Below, piece after piece: positions 48,164 through 58,484 of a DNA stretch of 64,000 bases. Where the stretch lies: assembly GCA_018712645.1 (NCBI GenBank), contig DVGO01000038.1:1-64000 (forward strand). The letters are read 5' to 3'. Position 1 is the stretch's first letter; the number at the start of each line of letters is the position of its first letter. The stretch is from Candidatus Faecousia faecavium (GTDB lineage Bacteria > Bacillota > Clostridia > Oscillospirales > Oscillospiraceae). The notes under the pieces were generated by a model. The model had not been told where the DNA came from, searched no databases, and worked only from the letters and a program-made list of their open reading frames with translations. The position numbers were made by a program, and so were the translations under genes.

Positions 48164-50368
48164 ATGGAGAATGTACCCAAGGAGGCCCCCATGAAGATTA
48201 TCAAGCGCAATGGCGCAGAAGTTGTTTTTGATATTGACAAGATTCTGATGGCTGTGACCAAGGCCAATAACGCTGCGGAAGAGAAGGTGCGCCTGACTCC
48301 GCTGCAGATTGAGCGAATCGGACAAAGTGTCCAGATTTCCTGTGAGGAAATGGGCCACAGCCCCTCTGTGGAGGAAATTCAGGATCTGGTGGAGAAGGCG
48401 ATTATGGCCCACGGAGCCTTTGAAGTCGCCAAGGAATATATTACATACCGTTATATCCGCAGCCTGGCCCGTCAGGCAAATACCACTGATGACCGGATTC
48501 TCAGCCTGATTGAATGCAACAATGAAGAAGTCAAGCAGGAGAACGCCAACAAGAACCCCACCATCAACGCCGTGCAGCGTGACTATATGGCAGGCGAGGT
48601 CAGTAAGGATATTACCCGTCGGATTTTGCTGCCCCAGGAGATCGTAGCGGCCCACGAGGCTGGCATTATCCATTTCCACGACTCTGACTATTATGCCCAG
48701 CACATGCACAACTGCGACCTGGTAAACCTGGAGGATATGCTGCAGAACGGCACGGTGATTTCCGGCACGCTGATTGAGAAGCCCCATTCCTTCTCTACAG
48801 CCTGCAACATCGCCACCCAGATTATTGCCCAGGTTGCATCCAACCAGTACGGCGGCCAGTCCATTTCTCTGACCCATCTGGCACCCTTTGTCCAGATCAG
48901 CCGGGAAAAGATCCGCAAGACTGTGGAAAAGGAAATGGAACTGTTCGGCATTGCGCCCAGCGAAGAGACCGTTACCCGGGTAGTGGAAGACCGGCTGCGG
49001 GAAGAGGTGCGCCGGGGCGTTCAGACCATTCAGTACCAGGTGGTAACCCTGATGACCACCAACGGTCAGGCACCCTTTATCACCGTGTTCATGTACCTGA
49101 ACGAGGCCAGATCCGAGCAGGAGAAGAAAGACCTGGCCATGATTATCGAGGAAACCCTGCGCCAGCGCTACGAAGGCGTTAAGAATGAAAAAGGCGTGTG
49201 GATTACCCCTGCTTTCCCCAAGCTGATTTATGTTCTGGAAGAGGACAATGTCCGGGAGGGTACCCCCTATTTCTACCTGACCCGTCTGGCCGCCCAGTGC
49301 ACCGCCAAGCGGATGGTTCCGGACTATATCTCCGAGAAGAAGATGCTGGAACTGAAGGTGGACAAGAACGGCAAAGGCCACTGCTATACCTGCATGGGCT
49401 GCCGTTCCTTCCTGACCCCCTATGTGGACCCGGAAACCAATGAGCCTAAGTACTATGGCCGGTTCAATCAGGGCGTGGTTACCATCAATCTGGTGGATGT
49501 GGCCCTGTCCTCCGGAAAGGATATGGACAAGTTCTGGCAGATTTTTGATGAGCGGCTGGAGCTGTGCCACCGGGCGCTGATGTGCCGCCATGAGCGGCTG
49601 AAGGGCACATTGTCTGACGCTGCTCCCATTTTGTGGCAGTACGGTGCCCTGGCCCGTCTGGAAAAGGGAGAGCCCATCGACAAGCTGCTCTACGGCGGCT
49701 ACTCCACCATTTCTCTGGGCTATGCCGGCCTTTACGAGTGCGTCAAATACATGACCGGAAGATCCCACACCGACGAAGAGGCCAAGCCCTTTGCACTGCA
49801 CGTCATGCAGCATATGAACGATGCCTGCAAGCAGTGGAAAGCTATGCATAACATTGACTTCTCCCTGTATGGCACGCCTCTGGAGTCCACCACCTACAAA
49901 TTCGCCAAGTGCCTGCAAGGCCGTTTCGGTATCATCCCCGGTATCACGGATAAGAGCTATATTACCAACTCCTACCATGTCCATGTCTCTGAAGAGATTG
50001 ATGCCTTTACCAAGCTGGCCTTTGAGGCGGAGTTCCAGCAGCTGTCTCCCGGCGGCGCTATCAGCTATGTGGAAGTGCCCAATATGCAGAACAACATTGA
50101 CGCAGTTCTTGAGCTGATGCAGTTTATCTATGACAACATCATGTACGCTGAACTGAACACCAAGTCGGACTACTGCCAGGAATGCGGCTTCGATGGAGAA
50201 ATCAGCATTCAGGAGGACGACGGCAAGCTGATTTGGGTATGCCCCCAGTGCGGCAACAAGGATCAGAGCAAGATGAATGTTGCCCGCCGTACCTGCGGAT
50301 ATATCGGAACCCAGTTCTGGAACCAGGGCAGAACCCAGGAAATCAAGGATCGGGTTTTGCATCTGTAA
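48164..50368 (+). CDS. nrdD: anaerobic ribonucleoside-triphosphate reductase
   Basis: ATP-cone N-terminus (KIIKRNGAEVVFDIDKI); CQECGFDG..CPQCGNKD; glycyl radical RRTCGYIGTQFWNQGRTQEI; alternative start 48191. Confidence 0.95.
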   Translation: MENVPKEAPMKIIKRNGAEVVFDIDKILMAVTKANNAAEEKVRLTPLQIERIGQSVQISCEEMGHSPSVEEIQDLVEKAIMAHGAFEVAKEYITYRYIRSLARQANTTDDRILSLIECNNEEVKQENANKNPTINAVQRDYMAGEVSKDITRRILLPQEIVAAHEAGIIHFHDSDYYAQHMHNCDLVNLEDMLQNGTVISGTLIEKPHSFSTACNIATQIIAQVASNQYGGQSISLTHLAPFVQISREKIRKTVEKEMELFGIAPSEETVTRVVEDRLREEVRRGVQTIQYQVVTLMTTNGQAPFITVFMYLNEARSEQEKKDLAMIIEETLRQRYEGVKNEKGVWITPAFPKLIYVLEEDNVREGTPYFYLTRLAAQCTAKRMVPDYISEKKMLELKVDKNGKGHCYTCMGCRSFLTPYVDPETNEPKYYGRFNQGVVTINLVDVALSSGKDMDKFWQIFDERLELCHRALMCRHERLKGTLSDAAPILWQYGALARLEKGEPIDKLLYGGYSTISLGYAGLYECVKYMTGRSHTDEEAKPFALHVMQHMNDACKQWKAMHNIDFSLYGTPLESTTYKFAKCLQGRFGIIPGITDKSYITNSYHVHVSEEIDAFTKLAFEAEFQQLSPGGAISYVEVPNMQNNIDAVLELMQFIYDNIMYAELNTKSDYCQECGFDGEISIQEDDGKLIWVCPQCGNKDQSKMNVARRTCGYIGTQFWNQGRTQEIKDRVLHL

Positions 50369-50378
50369 GTAAAAACAA

Positions 50379-50413
50379 AAAAGCGCAGAGGAAATAACCT
50401 CTGCGCTTTTGTT
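50379..50413. terminator. bidirectional terminator between nrdD and aroQ
   Basis: AAAAGCGCAGAGG-AAATAA-CCTCTGCGCTTTT. Confidence 0.9.
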
Positions 50414-50855
50414 ATGCGATTTTTCCACCCAGCAGGGCTTTTAAGTAAAGAATGGCTTCCCGGTATCCTTCCAGCCCATGACCTTTGATGGTTTTGCAGC
50501 AGGCAAGACCGGCGTAGGAAATCTGCCGGAAGCTCTCCCGGGAATCTACATCAGAGATGTGGACTTCCACGGCTGGGATGGATACGGCTTTCAGAGCATC
50601 CAGAATGGCTACGGAGGTGTGGGTGTAGGCGGCCGGGTTGATGACAATGCCGTCGAAAACCCCGTAGGCGCGCTGGATTTCATCCACGATGGCGCCTTCG
50701 TGATTGGACTGGAACTGTTCAATCTCCAGATTTTCCGCCTGAGCAGTCTCCTCCAGCAGCTTCAGCAAATCCGAAAAGCTGCTTTTCCCGTAAATACCCG
50801 GCTCCCGAATCCCCAGCATGTTGATGTTGGGGCCATTGATTACCAGAATTTTCAT
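50412..50855 (-). CDS. aroQ: type II 3-dehydroquinate dehydratase
   Basis: MKILVINGPNINMLGIREPGIYG; INPAAYTHTSVAILDAL. Confidence 0.95.
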   Translation of the reverse strand: MKILVINGPNINMLGIREPGIYGKSSFSDLLKLLEETAQAENLEIEQFQSNHEGAIVDEIQRAYGVFDGIVINPAAYTHTSVAILDALKAVSIPAVEVHISDVDSRESFRQISYAGLACCKTIKGHGLEGYREAILYLKALLGGKIA

Positions 50856-52078
50856 GTTCTTTCCTCCCAATGGGACAAAATGGCGGCGACAGTTTCCTCG
50901 CTGCTTCCATTGTTGTCGATGACAAAATCTGCAAAAGCCTGATATTGCCCCTTCCGGGCTTCATACAGGTCTGCCAGCCGATTGGCCTGGGAAAGGGGCC
51001 GCCCATCTGTAGGCAGCGTATCCAGGTTCCGTTTCAGCCAGAAAATCTGTCCGTTCTGGTGCAGCAAATTGTAATTACGCTCCCGGGTGACGCACCCGCC
51101 GCCGGTGGCGATGATCAGGCCGGATTGCTTTCCCAACTCCGAAAGAACCTGGGTTTCCCACTTCCGGAAGGCTTCTTCTCCATCCTGAGCGAAAATCTCC
51201 GGGATGGATTTTCCAGCCAGTTCTACAATTTTTGCATCGGCATCTACGAAGACTTGCCCCAAATCTTGGGCTAGCAGGCTTCCAACGGTGCTTTTTCCGC
51301 AGCCGGGCATGCCGATGAGGATGATATTCTGCATCTGGGCGGAAAGTTTGCGGTGGATGGTTTCGATAACAGTATCGGAAATCTTTGTTCCGGTAAAATA
51401 CTCCGTCGCTTCCTTCGCCTGGGCCACCAGCATCCACAGTCCGTTTTCGTTGGGCAGTCCCAGTTTTTCTGCATCCAGCAGAAGCTGTGTCCGAGCGGGA
51501 TTGTACACTACATCCAGTACCCCTTCCAAATGGGGAAACTGCCCCAAATCCAAAGGACTGACACCGGTCTGGGGATACATACCCACCGGCGTAGTGTTTA
51601 CGATTACGGCAGCATCGGCGTGGCGGGAAAGATTCTGATAGTTGTTGTCGCCACTGCGGGAGATGACCACCGGCAGTGCGCCCAAATCCGAAAGGGCATG
51701 AACAACCGTATTGGAAGCCCCGCCGCTGCCCAAAACCAGAACTTTTTTCCCGACAACCGGGATTTTGCTGTGATGAACCAGGGACACAAAGCCAAAATAA
51801 TCGGTGTTGTGACCATAGAGCCTGCCGTCACTGCGACGGACGATGGTGTTAACGCACCCCATTTTTCGGGCGACAGGGGAAAGTTCATCCAAATAGGGAA
51901 GAACGGTTTTCTTGTAAGGAATGGTTACGTTTATCCCGGTAAAATCCCCATTTCGCAGAAAATCTTCCACATCTTCCGGCTCTTTTTCAAACAGGGAATA
52001 GGAGTAAGAACCAAGAAGCCCATGAATCTGGGGCGAATAGCTGTGAGCTAGTTTTCTGCCCAGAAGACCGCACTGCAT
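50852..52078 (-). CDS. aroE-aroK: bifunctional shikimate dehydrogenase - shikimate kinase fusion
   Basis: AroE half (GINVTIPYKKTVLPYLDELSP..GAVNTIV-type..LGSGGASNTVVHAL) fused in-frame to AroK half (NIILIGMPGCGKSTVGSLLAQDLGQVFVDADAKIVELAGKSIPEIFAQDGEEAFRKWE..ATGGGCV). Confidence 0.93.
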   Translation of the reverse strand: MQCGLLGRKLAHSYSPQIHGLLGSYSYSLFEKEPEDVEDFLRNGDFTGINVTIPYKKTVLPYLDELSPVARKMGCVNTIVRRSDGRLYGHNTDYFGFVSLVHHSKIPVVGKKVLVLGSGGASNTVVHALSDLGALPVVISRSGDNNYQNLSRHADAAVIVNTTPVGMYPQTGVSPLDLGQFPHLEGVLDVVYNPARTQLLLDAEKLGLPNENGLWMLVAQAKEATEYFTGTKISDTVIETIHRKLSAQMQNIILIGMPGCGKSTVGSLLAQDLGQVFVDADAKIVELAGKSIPEIFAQDGEEAFRKWETQVLSELGKQSGLIIATGGGCVTRERNYNLLHQNGQIFWLKRNLDTLPTDGRPLSQANRLADLYEARKGQYQAFADFVIDNNGSSEETVAAILSHWEERT

Positions 52079-53220
52079 CAGACCACCTCGGTATAGCTGC
52101 CCAGATACTTGAACTCTTCGCACAGTTCATCCAGTTCGCACATCAGCTGGACAAATTCCTCGGAGTAAATGGAGGTTTCCAGGTCGAAGTAGAACATGAA
52201 CTCAAATTCCCGGTCGGGAATGGGGCGGGATTCCAGTTTGGTGACGTTGATTCCCAGGGTATAGAGCCGGGCCAGGACCTTGTACAGCGCGCCGGGCTTG
52301 TGGTTCAGAATCATCATGATGCTGGTTTTGTCGGAACCGGGGTAAATTTCCAGATTTTTGCTGATGCAGATGAACCGGGTCCGGTTGTTGCCCTTGTCCT
52401 GAACGGAGGAAGCCAGGCAATCCAGACCATACAGTTCCGCACAGGCCCGGCTGGACAGAGCGGCCACATCTTTCCGTCCGGACTGAGCTACCATTTCCGC
52501 CGCCAGCGCCGTATTGGCGACGGGAATGACATTGACACCGGTGAGGCTCTGCAAGAAGTCGCCGCACTGGCTGATGGCCTGCTCGTGGGAGTAGATCTCT
52601 TTGATATCAGACAGGGAAGTGCCGGGGTTGACCAGCAGATTGTGATCTACTTTCAGACGGAAGGTACGCACAATGGAGAAATTGTGCTGAATCATCAGAT
52701 CATACACCTTTTTCACGGAGCCGGCAGTGGAATTTTCAATGGGCAGGATGCCGTACTGACACATACCCTGGTCGATGGCGTTGAACACTGCCTCGAAGTT
52801 CTTGAAGTAGAAAATAAAGGGGTTTTTGAAAATCTTCTCGCAGGCAATCTGAGAGTAAGCACCCTCCACGCCCTGACAGGCCACCATGGGAGCCTGGGGG
52901 AAGAGTTTGGGTGTCTGCTCAATGGAACGGGTAATGGCGTCGTACAGTGGGCTGACGGAGCCGCTGCGCTTGCTTTGGTAGCTGCGGCTCAGCTCAAAGA
53001 GCATGGAGTACAGTACCCGGGTGTAATTTGCCATTTCCGGCCCGGCCTTCTGAGCCACATCCTGCAATTTTTCCCGCTCCCGGGCAGGGACCAGAATGGG
53101 AATGCCTTCTTCCTTTTTGCAGTCGGCAATTTTGGCGGCTACTTCCATTCGAGCCCGGAAAAGCTCTACCAGAGAGTCGTCGATTTTATCAATTTCCTGC
53201 CGTAATTCCTTCAGTTCCAT
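52078..53220 (-). CDS. pheA: bifunctional chorismate mutase / prephenate dehydratase
   Basis: CM domain (MELKELRQEIDKIDDSLVELFRARMEVAAKIADCK), PDT domain, C-terminal ACT (NHKPGALYKVLARLYTLGINVTKLESRPIP). Confidence 0.95.
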   Translation of the reverse strand: MELKELRQEIDKIDDSLVELFRARMEVAAKIADCKKEEGIPILVPAREREKLQDVAQKAGPEMANYTRVLYSMLFELSRSYQSKRSGSVSPLYDAITRSIEQTPKLFPQAPMVACQGVEGAYSQIACEKIFKNPFIFYFKNFEAVFNAIDQGMCQYGILPIENSTAGSVKKVYDLMIQHNFSIVRTFRLKVDHNLLVNPGTSLSDIKEIYSHEQAISQCGDFLQSLTGVNVIPVANTALAAEMVAQSGRKDVAALSSRACAELYGLDCLASSVQDKGNNRTRFICISKNLEIYPGSDKTSIMMILNHKPGALYKVLARLYTLGINVTKLESRPIPDREFEFMFYFDLETSIYSEEFVQLMCELDELCEEFKYLGSYTEVV

Positions 53221-53223
53221 GGA

Positions 53224-54312
53224 TTATTTCCTCCTGTTTGTCTGGGTATTGCCCAATATCATATCAAAAATTGCAATGGCAGCAGCCGCTTCCACCACCG
53301 GAACGGCTCTTGGGACAATGCAGGGATCATGCCTGCCCTGGATGTTCAGCTGCTGATTTGTCATTTGACTCAAATTTACGCTTTGCTGAGGCGATGCGAT
53401 GGAAGGGGTGGGTTTGATTGCTGCCCGGAAGGTCAGCGGCATGCCGTTGGTGATGCCCCCCAAAATTCCGCCGCAGTTATTGGTAATGGTTTGAACTGTA
53501 CCATGTTCGGCAGTAAAGGCATCGTTGCACTGGCTGCCCCGCATTTGGGCCGACGCAAAACCAGCGCCAAATTCCAAACCCTTTACAGCGGGGATGCCGT
53601 AGACAATCTGGGCAATCCGGCTCTCCACGCCGCCGAACATAGGTTCTCCGATTCCCGCTGGCAGCCCGGTAACCACACAGTCGATTTCTCCGCCAACACT
53701 GTCAGCATCCTTCCGGGCCTGTTCAATGCTTTGCCGCATGGCCAAGCCAGCTTCCGGGTTAACTACTGGGAAGTCATCGCAGATTTGGGGAATGCCATGC
53801 AGCGGAAGTGGATCATCTTCCCGTCTGCTGCCGGCAATGCGGAAAATCCGGGCGCCAATCTGAATGCCCCGCTGCTCCAGCCACTGCTTGCACAGACCAC
53901 CGGCGATGCACAGGGGAGCGGTGAGCCGCCCGGAAAAATGCCCGCCGCCAGCTGCGTCCTGAAAACCTCCATATTTTACCTGGGCCGTATAGTCGGCGTG
54001 CCCGGGGCGAGGACGGTCTTTCAGATTGGCGTAATCTCTGGAACGGGTATTTTTGTTGTAGATTACTGCGGCAACGGGAGCGCCGCAGGTGAAGCCATCC
54101 AGGATACCGGACAGAAATTCCGGTTGGTCTTCTTCCTTCCGGGGAGTGGACCAGGAATTTTGTCCCGGTGCCCGCCGGTTGAGAAATGCCTGAAGCTTGT
54201 CAAAATCCACCTCCAGGCCCGCCGGAATGCCGTCCAACGTCATCCCGATGGCCGGGCCGTGGGACTGACCAAAAATAGATAATTTTAGGTTTTCACCGTA
54301 GGTGCTGCTCAT
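53224..54312 (-). CDS. aroC: chorismate synthase
   Basis: MSSTYGENLKLSIFGQSHGPAIGMTLDGIPAGLEVD; RPGHADYTAQVKYG. Confidence 0.95.
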   Translation of the reverse strand: MSSTYGENLKLSIFGQSHGPAIGMTLDGIPAGLEVDFDKLQAFLNRRAPGQNSWSTPRKEEDQPEFLSGILDGFTCGAPVAAVIYNKNTRSRDYANLKDRPRPGHADYTAQVKYGGFQDAAGGGHFSGRLTAPLCIAGGLCKQWLEQRGIQIGARIFRIAGSRREDDPLPLHGIPQICDDFPVVNPEAGLAMRQSIEQARKDADSVGGEIDCVVTGLPAGIGEPMFGGVESRIAQIVYGIPAVKGLEFGAGFASAQMRGSQCNDAFTAEHGTVQTITNNCGGILGGITNGMPLTFRAAIKPTPSIASPQQSVNLSQMTNQQLNIQGRHDPCIVPRAVPVVEAAAAIAIFDMILGNTQTNRRK

Positions 54313-55489
54313 AATTTCCTCCTAACCGGCGATATTCCTCAAAAAATTGGGGATAGGATTTTTCTACACACTGCGCGCCCAATATGGTAACCGGCTGCTT
54401 GCAGACTGTGGCGGCAATGGCAGCGGACATGGCGATACGATGATCGTTGCAGCTGTCCACAATGCCCCCGGTCAAGCCGGTGCCGTAAATGGTGAGGGTG
54501 TCTTCTGTAGCCTCAGCCTTTCCTCCCAGGGCAGTAAGCATGGTAATCACGGATGCCACTCGGTTGGATTCTTTCAGCCGCAGCCGTCGAATACCGGTAA
54601 ATTTGGCACCCTGGTTACAGGCGGCAACTACCGCCAGAATGGGAACCAAATCCGGGACATCCGAGGCATCTATGATGGTATGTTCCTTCAACGCTGGAAG
54701 AAGCTGCTGAACAGCCCGGTCACCTTGGGCGGAAGCGAAATTCAAGTTCTCCACGGAAACGTCATTTCCCAAAGCCCGAGCCGCCAAGAAGAATGCGGCA
54801 TTGCTCCAGTCACCTTCCACTTGCACACGTCCCGGAGAATGGAGGAAAGCTCCGCCTATGATGCGATACTCCTGGCTGTCACAGCCAAACATAGCCATAG
54901 CTTCCCGAGTCATGGTAATATAAGGCCGGGATTCTACGGTTCCTGTCAGGTGCAGCTGGCTGACACCGGACATCCGAGTTGCCGCCAGCAGAAGTCCTGT
55001 AATAAACTGACTGGAAACGCCGCCGTCGATAACGTAGTCTCCGGCACGCAGCCTGCCCTGACAGCGGATGGTTTCGAGAGTAGGCCTGGACAGTTGGCAC
55101 CCCATTCGCTCCATTTCCTCCCAAAGAGGAGACAAAGGGCGCTGAGGAAGTCTGCCTTCCAGGAAAAAGGTGGTATCCACTCCCAGGGCACCCGCAACCG
55201 GCAGCAGAAACCGTAGGGTGGAGCCACTGTCACGACAGCTTAACTGCGCCTTTTGAGGAATCTGCCCGAGGGGCGTGACCTGATACCCCCAATCGGTCCG
55301 GAGAATTTTCGCACCCAGAGCATTCAGACAATCTGCAGTGGCTTCGATATCCCGGTTGGTTTGGGAGCAGAGAAGTTCCGTAGGGCTGTCGGCAAAGGCA
55401 GCACAAATCAGCAATCGATGAGCCTGGGATTTGGAAGCGATGGCCTTTACCGTTCCCGATAATCTACTTGGTGTAATGGTAATATCCAT
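54293..55489 (-). CDS. aroA: 3-phosphoshikimate 1-carboxyvinyltransferase
   Basis: MDITITPSRLSGTVKAIASKSQAHRLLICAA; DSGSTLRFLLPVAGALG. Confidence 0.94.
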   Translation of the reverse strand: MDITITPSRLSGTVKAIASKSQAHRLLICAAFADSPTELLCSQTNRDIEATADCLNALGAKILRTDWGYQVTPLGQIPQKAQLSCRDSGSTLRFLLPVAGALGVDTTFFLEGRLPQRPLSPLWEEMERMGCQLSRPTLETIRCQGRLRAGDYVIDGGVSSQFITGLLLAATRMSGVSQLHLTGTVESRPYITMTREAMAMFGCDSQEYRIIGGAFLHSPGRVQVEGDWSNAAFFLAARALGNDVSVENLNFASAQGDRAVQQLLPALKEHTIIDASDVPDLVPILAVVAACNQGAKFTGIRRLRLKESNRVASVITMLTALGGKAEATEDTLTIYGTGLTGGIVDSCNDHRIAMSAAIAATVCKQPVTILGAQCVEKSYPQFFEEYRRLGGNYEQHLR

Positions 55490-55490
55490 G

Positions 55491-56543
55491 TCAAAGACCT
55501 GCCTGTATCCAGGATTCCAGCTGCTGCACCGGAGTGGGAACAATGGCGCAGTCGCCGATAGAGCGAGGGAGAATCAGATTGACACTGCCGCCGGAGCGCT
55601 TCTTGTCGGACAGAGCATACTGGAACAAGTCCGATGCGCTGTATTCGGTGTCAACAGGAAGGCCAAACTGCTGCAATAGATTGACAATTCTCTGGCAGTC
55701 TGCTTCCGGGCACATTCCCATGGCAGCGGAGGCTCTGGTAACAATGGCGGTTCCCATAGCCACGGCTTTTCCGTGGGAGATGGAAAACTGGCTTTTTGCT
55801 TCGATTCCGTGACCTACAGTGTGGCCCAGATTCAGCTTCATCCGGGCACCGGTATCAAACTCGTCCACCATAACCACATCCCGCTTCAGCTGGACACAGC
55901 GGGTGATAATTTGTTCCTGGTCAAAGTCCAATCCTGTCTGTTCCAGGCAGGAAAACATGGCTTTATCGTAAAGAATGGCATATTTGATGACTTCTGCGCA
56001 GCCATCTCGAAACACATCTTCTGGCAGGGAAGCCAGTACATCGGTATCACACAGTACCAGGCTGGGCTGATAGAAAGCACCTGCCAGATTTTTTCCGGCG
56101 GGCAGGTCGATGGCAGTTTTTCCGCCAACGGAGGAATCCACCGCCGCCAGCAGGGTGGTGGGAACCTGAACAAAGGGAATGCCCCGAAGGTAAGTGGCAG
56201 CGGCAAAACCTGCCAGATCTCCCACCACGCCGCCGCCCAATGCCACAATCCAGTCGGAACGGGTCAGCTGGTTCTGGGCCAGAAAGTTCAAAAGCTCCAG
56301 GTAGGTTTCTCCATTTTTACTTTCTTCTCCGGCGGGAAATACAAAGGAAATCACAGAAAAACCGGCGCTTTCCAGGCTGCTCACCGCAGCCGATCCGTAC
56401 AGGGGAAATACGGTGCTTTCGCTGACAAGGCAGACAGCTTTGGGAGCAGCAAGACTACGGATGGCCTGACCAAGACCGGACAGCAGCCCGCTGCCAATGC
56501 GGATTTCATATTGTTTTGAGGCGCTCACTGTGACGGTATTCAT
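55491..56543 (-). CDS. aroB: 3-dehydroquinate synthase
   Basis: ALGGGVVGDLAGFAAATYLRGIPFVQVPTTLLAAVDSSVGGKTAIDLP. Confidence 0.95.
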   Translation of the reverse strand: MNTVTVSASKQYEIRIGSGLLSGLGQAIRSLAAPKAVCLVSESTVFPLYGSAAVSSLESAGFSVISFVFPAGEESKNGETYLELLNFLAQNQLTRSDWIVALGGGVVGDLAGFAAATYLRGIPFVQVPTTLLAAVDSSVGGKTAIDLPAGKNLAGAFYQPSLVLCDTDVLASLPEDVFRDGCAEVIKYAILYDKAMFSCLEQTGLDFDQEQIITRCVQLKRDVVMVDEFDTGARMKLNLGHTVGHGIEAKSQFSISHGKAVAMGTAIVTRASAAMGMCPEADCQRIVNLLQQFGLPVDTEYSASDLFQYALSDKKRSGGSVNLILPRSIGDCAIVPTPVQQLESWIQAGL

Positions 56544-57370
56544 CCGTCCACCTCCTCTTTTCGTCTCTTACCTTCTTCCAGCAGGGATACCAAAGCGCCG
56601 GTATTGCCGGAAGCGATGGCCTGCCGGTACTCTTTTAGACTATTGATATAGCAGTCCAGTTCAAAGAGTACATTTTCCTGGTTCTCCAGGAACAGTTCCG
56701 CCCACATCTGAGGATTCAGCCAGGCAACTCTGGTCAAATCCTTGTAGCTTCCTGCGGAAAACCCTTTGTGGCTTTGAGCAGTGGGGGATTTGATAAAGGC
56801 GTTGCTTAGAATGTGGGGCATCTGAGAGGTAAAGGCAATCAGTTTGTCGTGCTCCTGTGCAGTGGTAACGGAGAAAGACCCAAACCGGCAGGGACGCAGC
56901 GCTTCCTTCACCCGATCCAACAGCTGGATATCGTCAAAGACAGGGGGAACCAGCACCATGGGGGCCCCGGCAAAGAGATTGGCCCGGCTGTACTTAAAGC
57001 CGGAGAATTGAGAACCGGCCATTGGGTGTCCCCCCACAAAGGTAAACCCAAACTGCTTTGCCAGGGGAAAACACCTTTGGCAAATTTCCTGCTTGATGCC
57101 GCAGCAGTCCAGGACCAAAGTATCCTTGGAAATCAGATGGGCATTTTCTTCCAGCCATGCTGCGCAGCCGCCGGGGTAGATTGCCAGCAAAATCAGATCG
57201 CACTGGGAAACCGCAGCGTCCTCCAATCGTCCATGAACGGCACCGGCCAGCATGGCAAAGGAGAGCATACCCTCGTCTTTCTCTGCAGCATAGACGGTGT
57301 GCCCTTCCAGGGCATAGGCCCGGGCCAGGGAACCGCCAATCAAACCCAAACCCAGAATCCCGACCGTCAT
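56540..57370 (-). CDS. tyrA: prephenate dehydrogenase
   Basis: MTVGILGLGLIGGSLARAYALEGHTVYA; FVGGHPMAGSQFSGF. Confidence 0.93.
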   Translation of the reverse strand: MTVGILGLGLIGGSLARAYALEGHTVYAAEKDEGMLSFAMLAGAVHGRLEDAAVSQCDLILLAIYPGGCAAWLEENAHLISKDTLVLDCCGIKQEICQRCFPLAKQFGFTFVGGHPMAGSQFSGFKYSRANLFAGAPMVLVPPVFDDIQLLDRVKEALRPCRFGSFSVTTAQEHDKLIAFTSQMPHILSNAFIKSPTAQSHKGFSAGSYKDLTRVAWLNPQMWAELFLENQENVLFELDCYINSLKEYRQAIASGNTGALVSLLEEGKRRKEEVDG

Positions 57371-58368
57371 ACGATAGCCTCACGAATCTTGACGACCTTC
57401 CGATTCAGCTCATCAAACTGCTGAGGTGTCAGAGACTGGGCGCCGTCGCACAGAGCGCAGGAAGGATTGTTGTGGACTTCGATCATAATGGCGTCAGCGC
57501 CGCAGGCGGCCGCAGCGTAGGCCATGGGGGCAACCAGGTTAGCCTTGCCGGTGGCGTGGCTGGGATCAACCACCACAGGCAGGTGTGTCAGGTTGTGCAA
57601 AACGGTAACAGCGGACAGGTCCAGGGTATTCCGGGTGGCGGTTTCAAAGGTGCGGATGCCCCGCTCGCAAAGGATGACCTGCTCGTTTCCTTCGCTCATA
57701 ATGTATTCGGCGCTCATCAGCAGCTCCTGCAGCGTGTTGGCCAATCCTCGCTTTAAGAGAATGGGTTTGCGGGTTTTGCCCAGCTCTTTCAGAAGATCGA
57801 AGTTCTGCATATTCCGGGCTCCAACCTGGATGATATCCACATCCGCAAACAAATCCAGAGAGGAGATGTTCATGATTTCTGTGACAATGGGAAGCCCGGT
57901 TGCTTCCTTGGCCTTCAGCAGCAGCTTGATACCTTCACCCTTCATGCCCTGGAAAGCGTAGGGAGAGGTACGGGGCTTGAAAGCGCCGCCCCGGAGGATA
58001 TTGGCACCGGAAGCTTTGACCGCCTGGGCAACCTGAATGATCTGCTCCTCAGACTCCACAGAGCAGGGGCCGGCAATCATGGCAAAGTAGCCGCCGCCGA
58101 TGCGTACCCCGCCGGCTTCTACGATGGTATCCTGGGGATGAAATTTCCGGTTTGCCTGTTTGAACGGCTCGGAAACCCGCTTGACGGTTTCCACCATGTC
58201 CAGACTTTTCAGCAGTTCCATGTCAACCCGGCTGGTATCGCCGATGAGGCCCAGGACAGTTACCTCAGCACCCTGAGAAATATGGACATCCAGGTTCATG
58301 TGTTTCAGCCAGTCCACCAGATGCTGTGTTTGTTCCGGGGTGGTACCGTGTTTCAGAATTGCGATCAT
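57367..58368 (-). CDS. aroF: 3-deoxy-7-phosphoheptulonate synthase (DAHP synthase, with N-terminal regulatory domain)
   Basis: GGYFAMIAGPCSVESEEQI; GAFKPRTSPYAFQGMKGEGIKLL; ILLKRGLANTLQELLMSAEYI. Confidence 0.94.
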   Translation of the reverse strand: MIAILKHGTTPEQTQHLVDWLKHMNLDVHISQGAEVTVLGLIGDTSRVDMELLKSLDMVETVKRVSEPFKQANRKFHPQDTIVEAGGVRIGGGYFAMIAGPCSVESEEQIIQVAQAVKASGANILRGGAFKPRTSPYAFQGMKGEGIKLLLKAKEATGLPIVTEIMNISSLDLFADVDIIQVGARNMQNFDLLKELGKTRKPILLKRGLANTLQELLMSAEYIMSEGNEQVILCERGIRTFETATRNTLDLSAVTVLHNLTHLPVVVDPSHATGKANLVAPMAYAAAACGADAIMIEVHNNPSCALCDGAQSLTPQQFDELNRKVVKIREAIV

Positions 58369-58380
58369 AGAAACATCTCC

Positions 58381-58422
58381 TAAAAACAAGAATAACGCCG
58401 CACAGCAATTCGTGCGGCGTCT
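58381..58422 (-). terminator. attenuator terminator upstream of aroF
   Basis: Minus strand ACGCCGCAC-GAATTGCT-GTGCGGCGT followed by TATTCTTGTTTTTA. Confidence 0.8.
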
Positions 58423-58454
58423 TAAAAAACGGTTTCAGCTTCTGAAAATCCATT

Positions 58455-58484
58455 GCAGCACAAATCGCTATTACTTTTTTGGGG
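58455..58484 (-). promoter_or_regulatory. attenuator leader antiterminator strand and 3' arm of the pause hairpin
   Basis: GATTTGTGCTGC (58455-58466) can pair with GCCGCACGAATT of the terminator (11 of 12 pairs incl. G-U); CTATTACTTTTTT/AAAAAAGTAATAG hairpin overlaps the control codons. Confidence 0.75.

Noticed and set aside
47984-50428. 814-aa minus-strand ORF
   Set aside because: Antisense to nrdD, a confidently identified gene; ORF length is a codon-usage by-product
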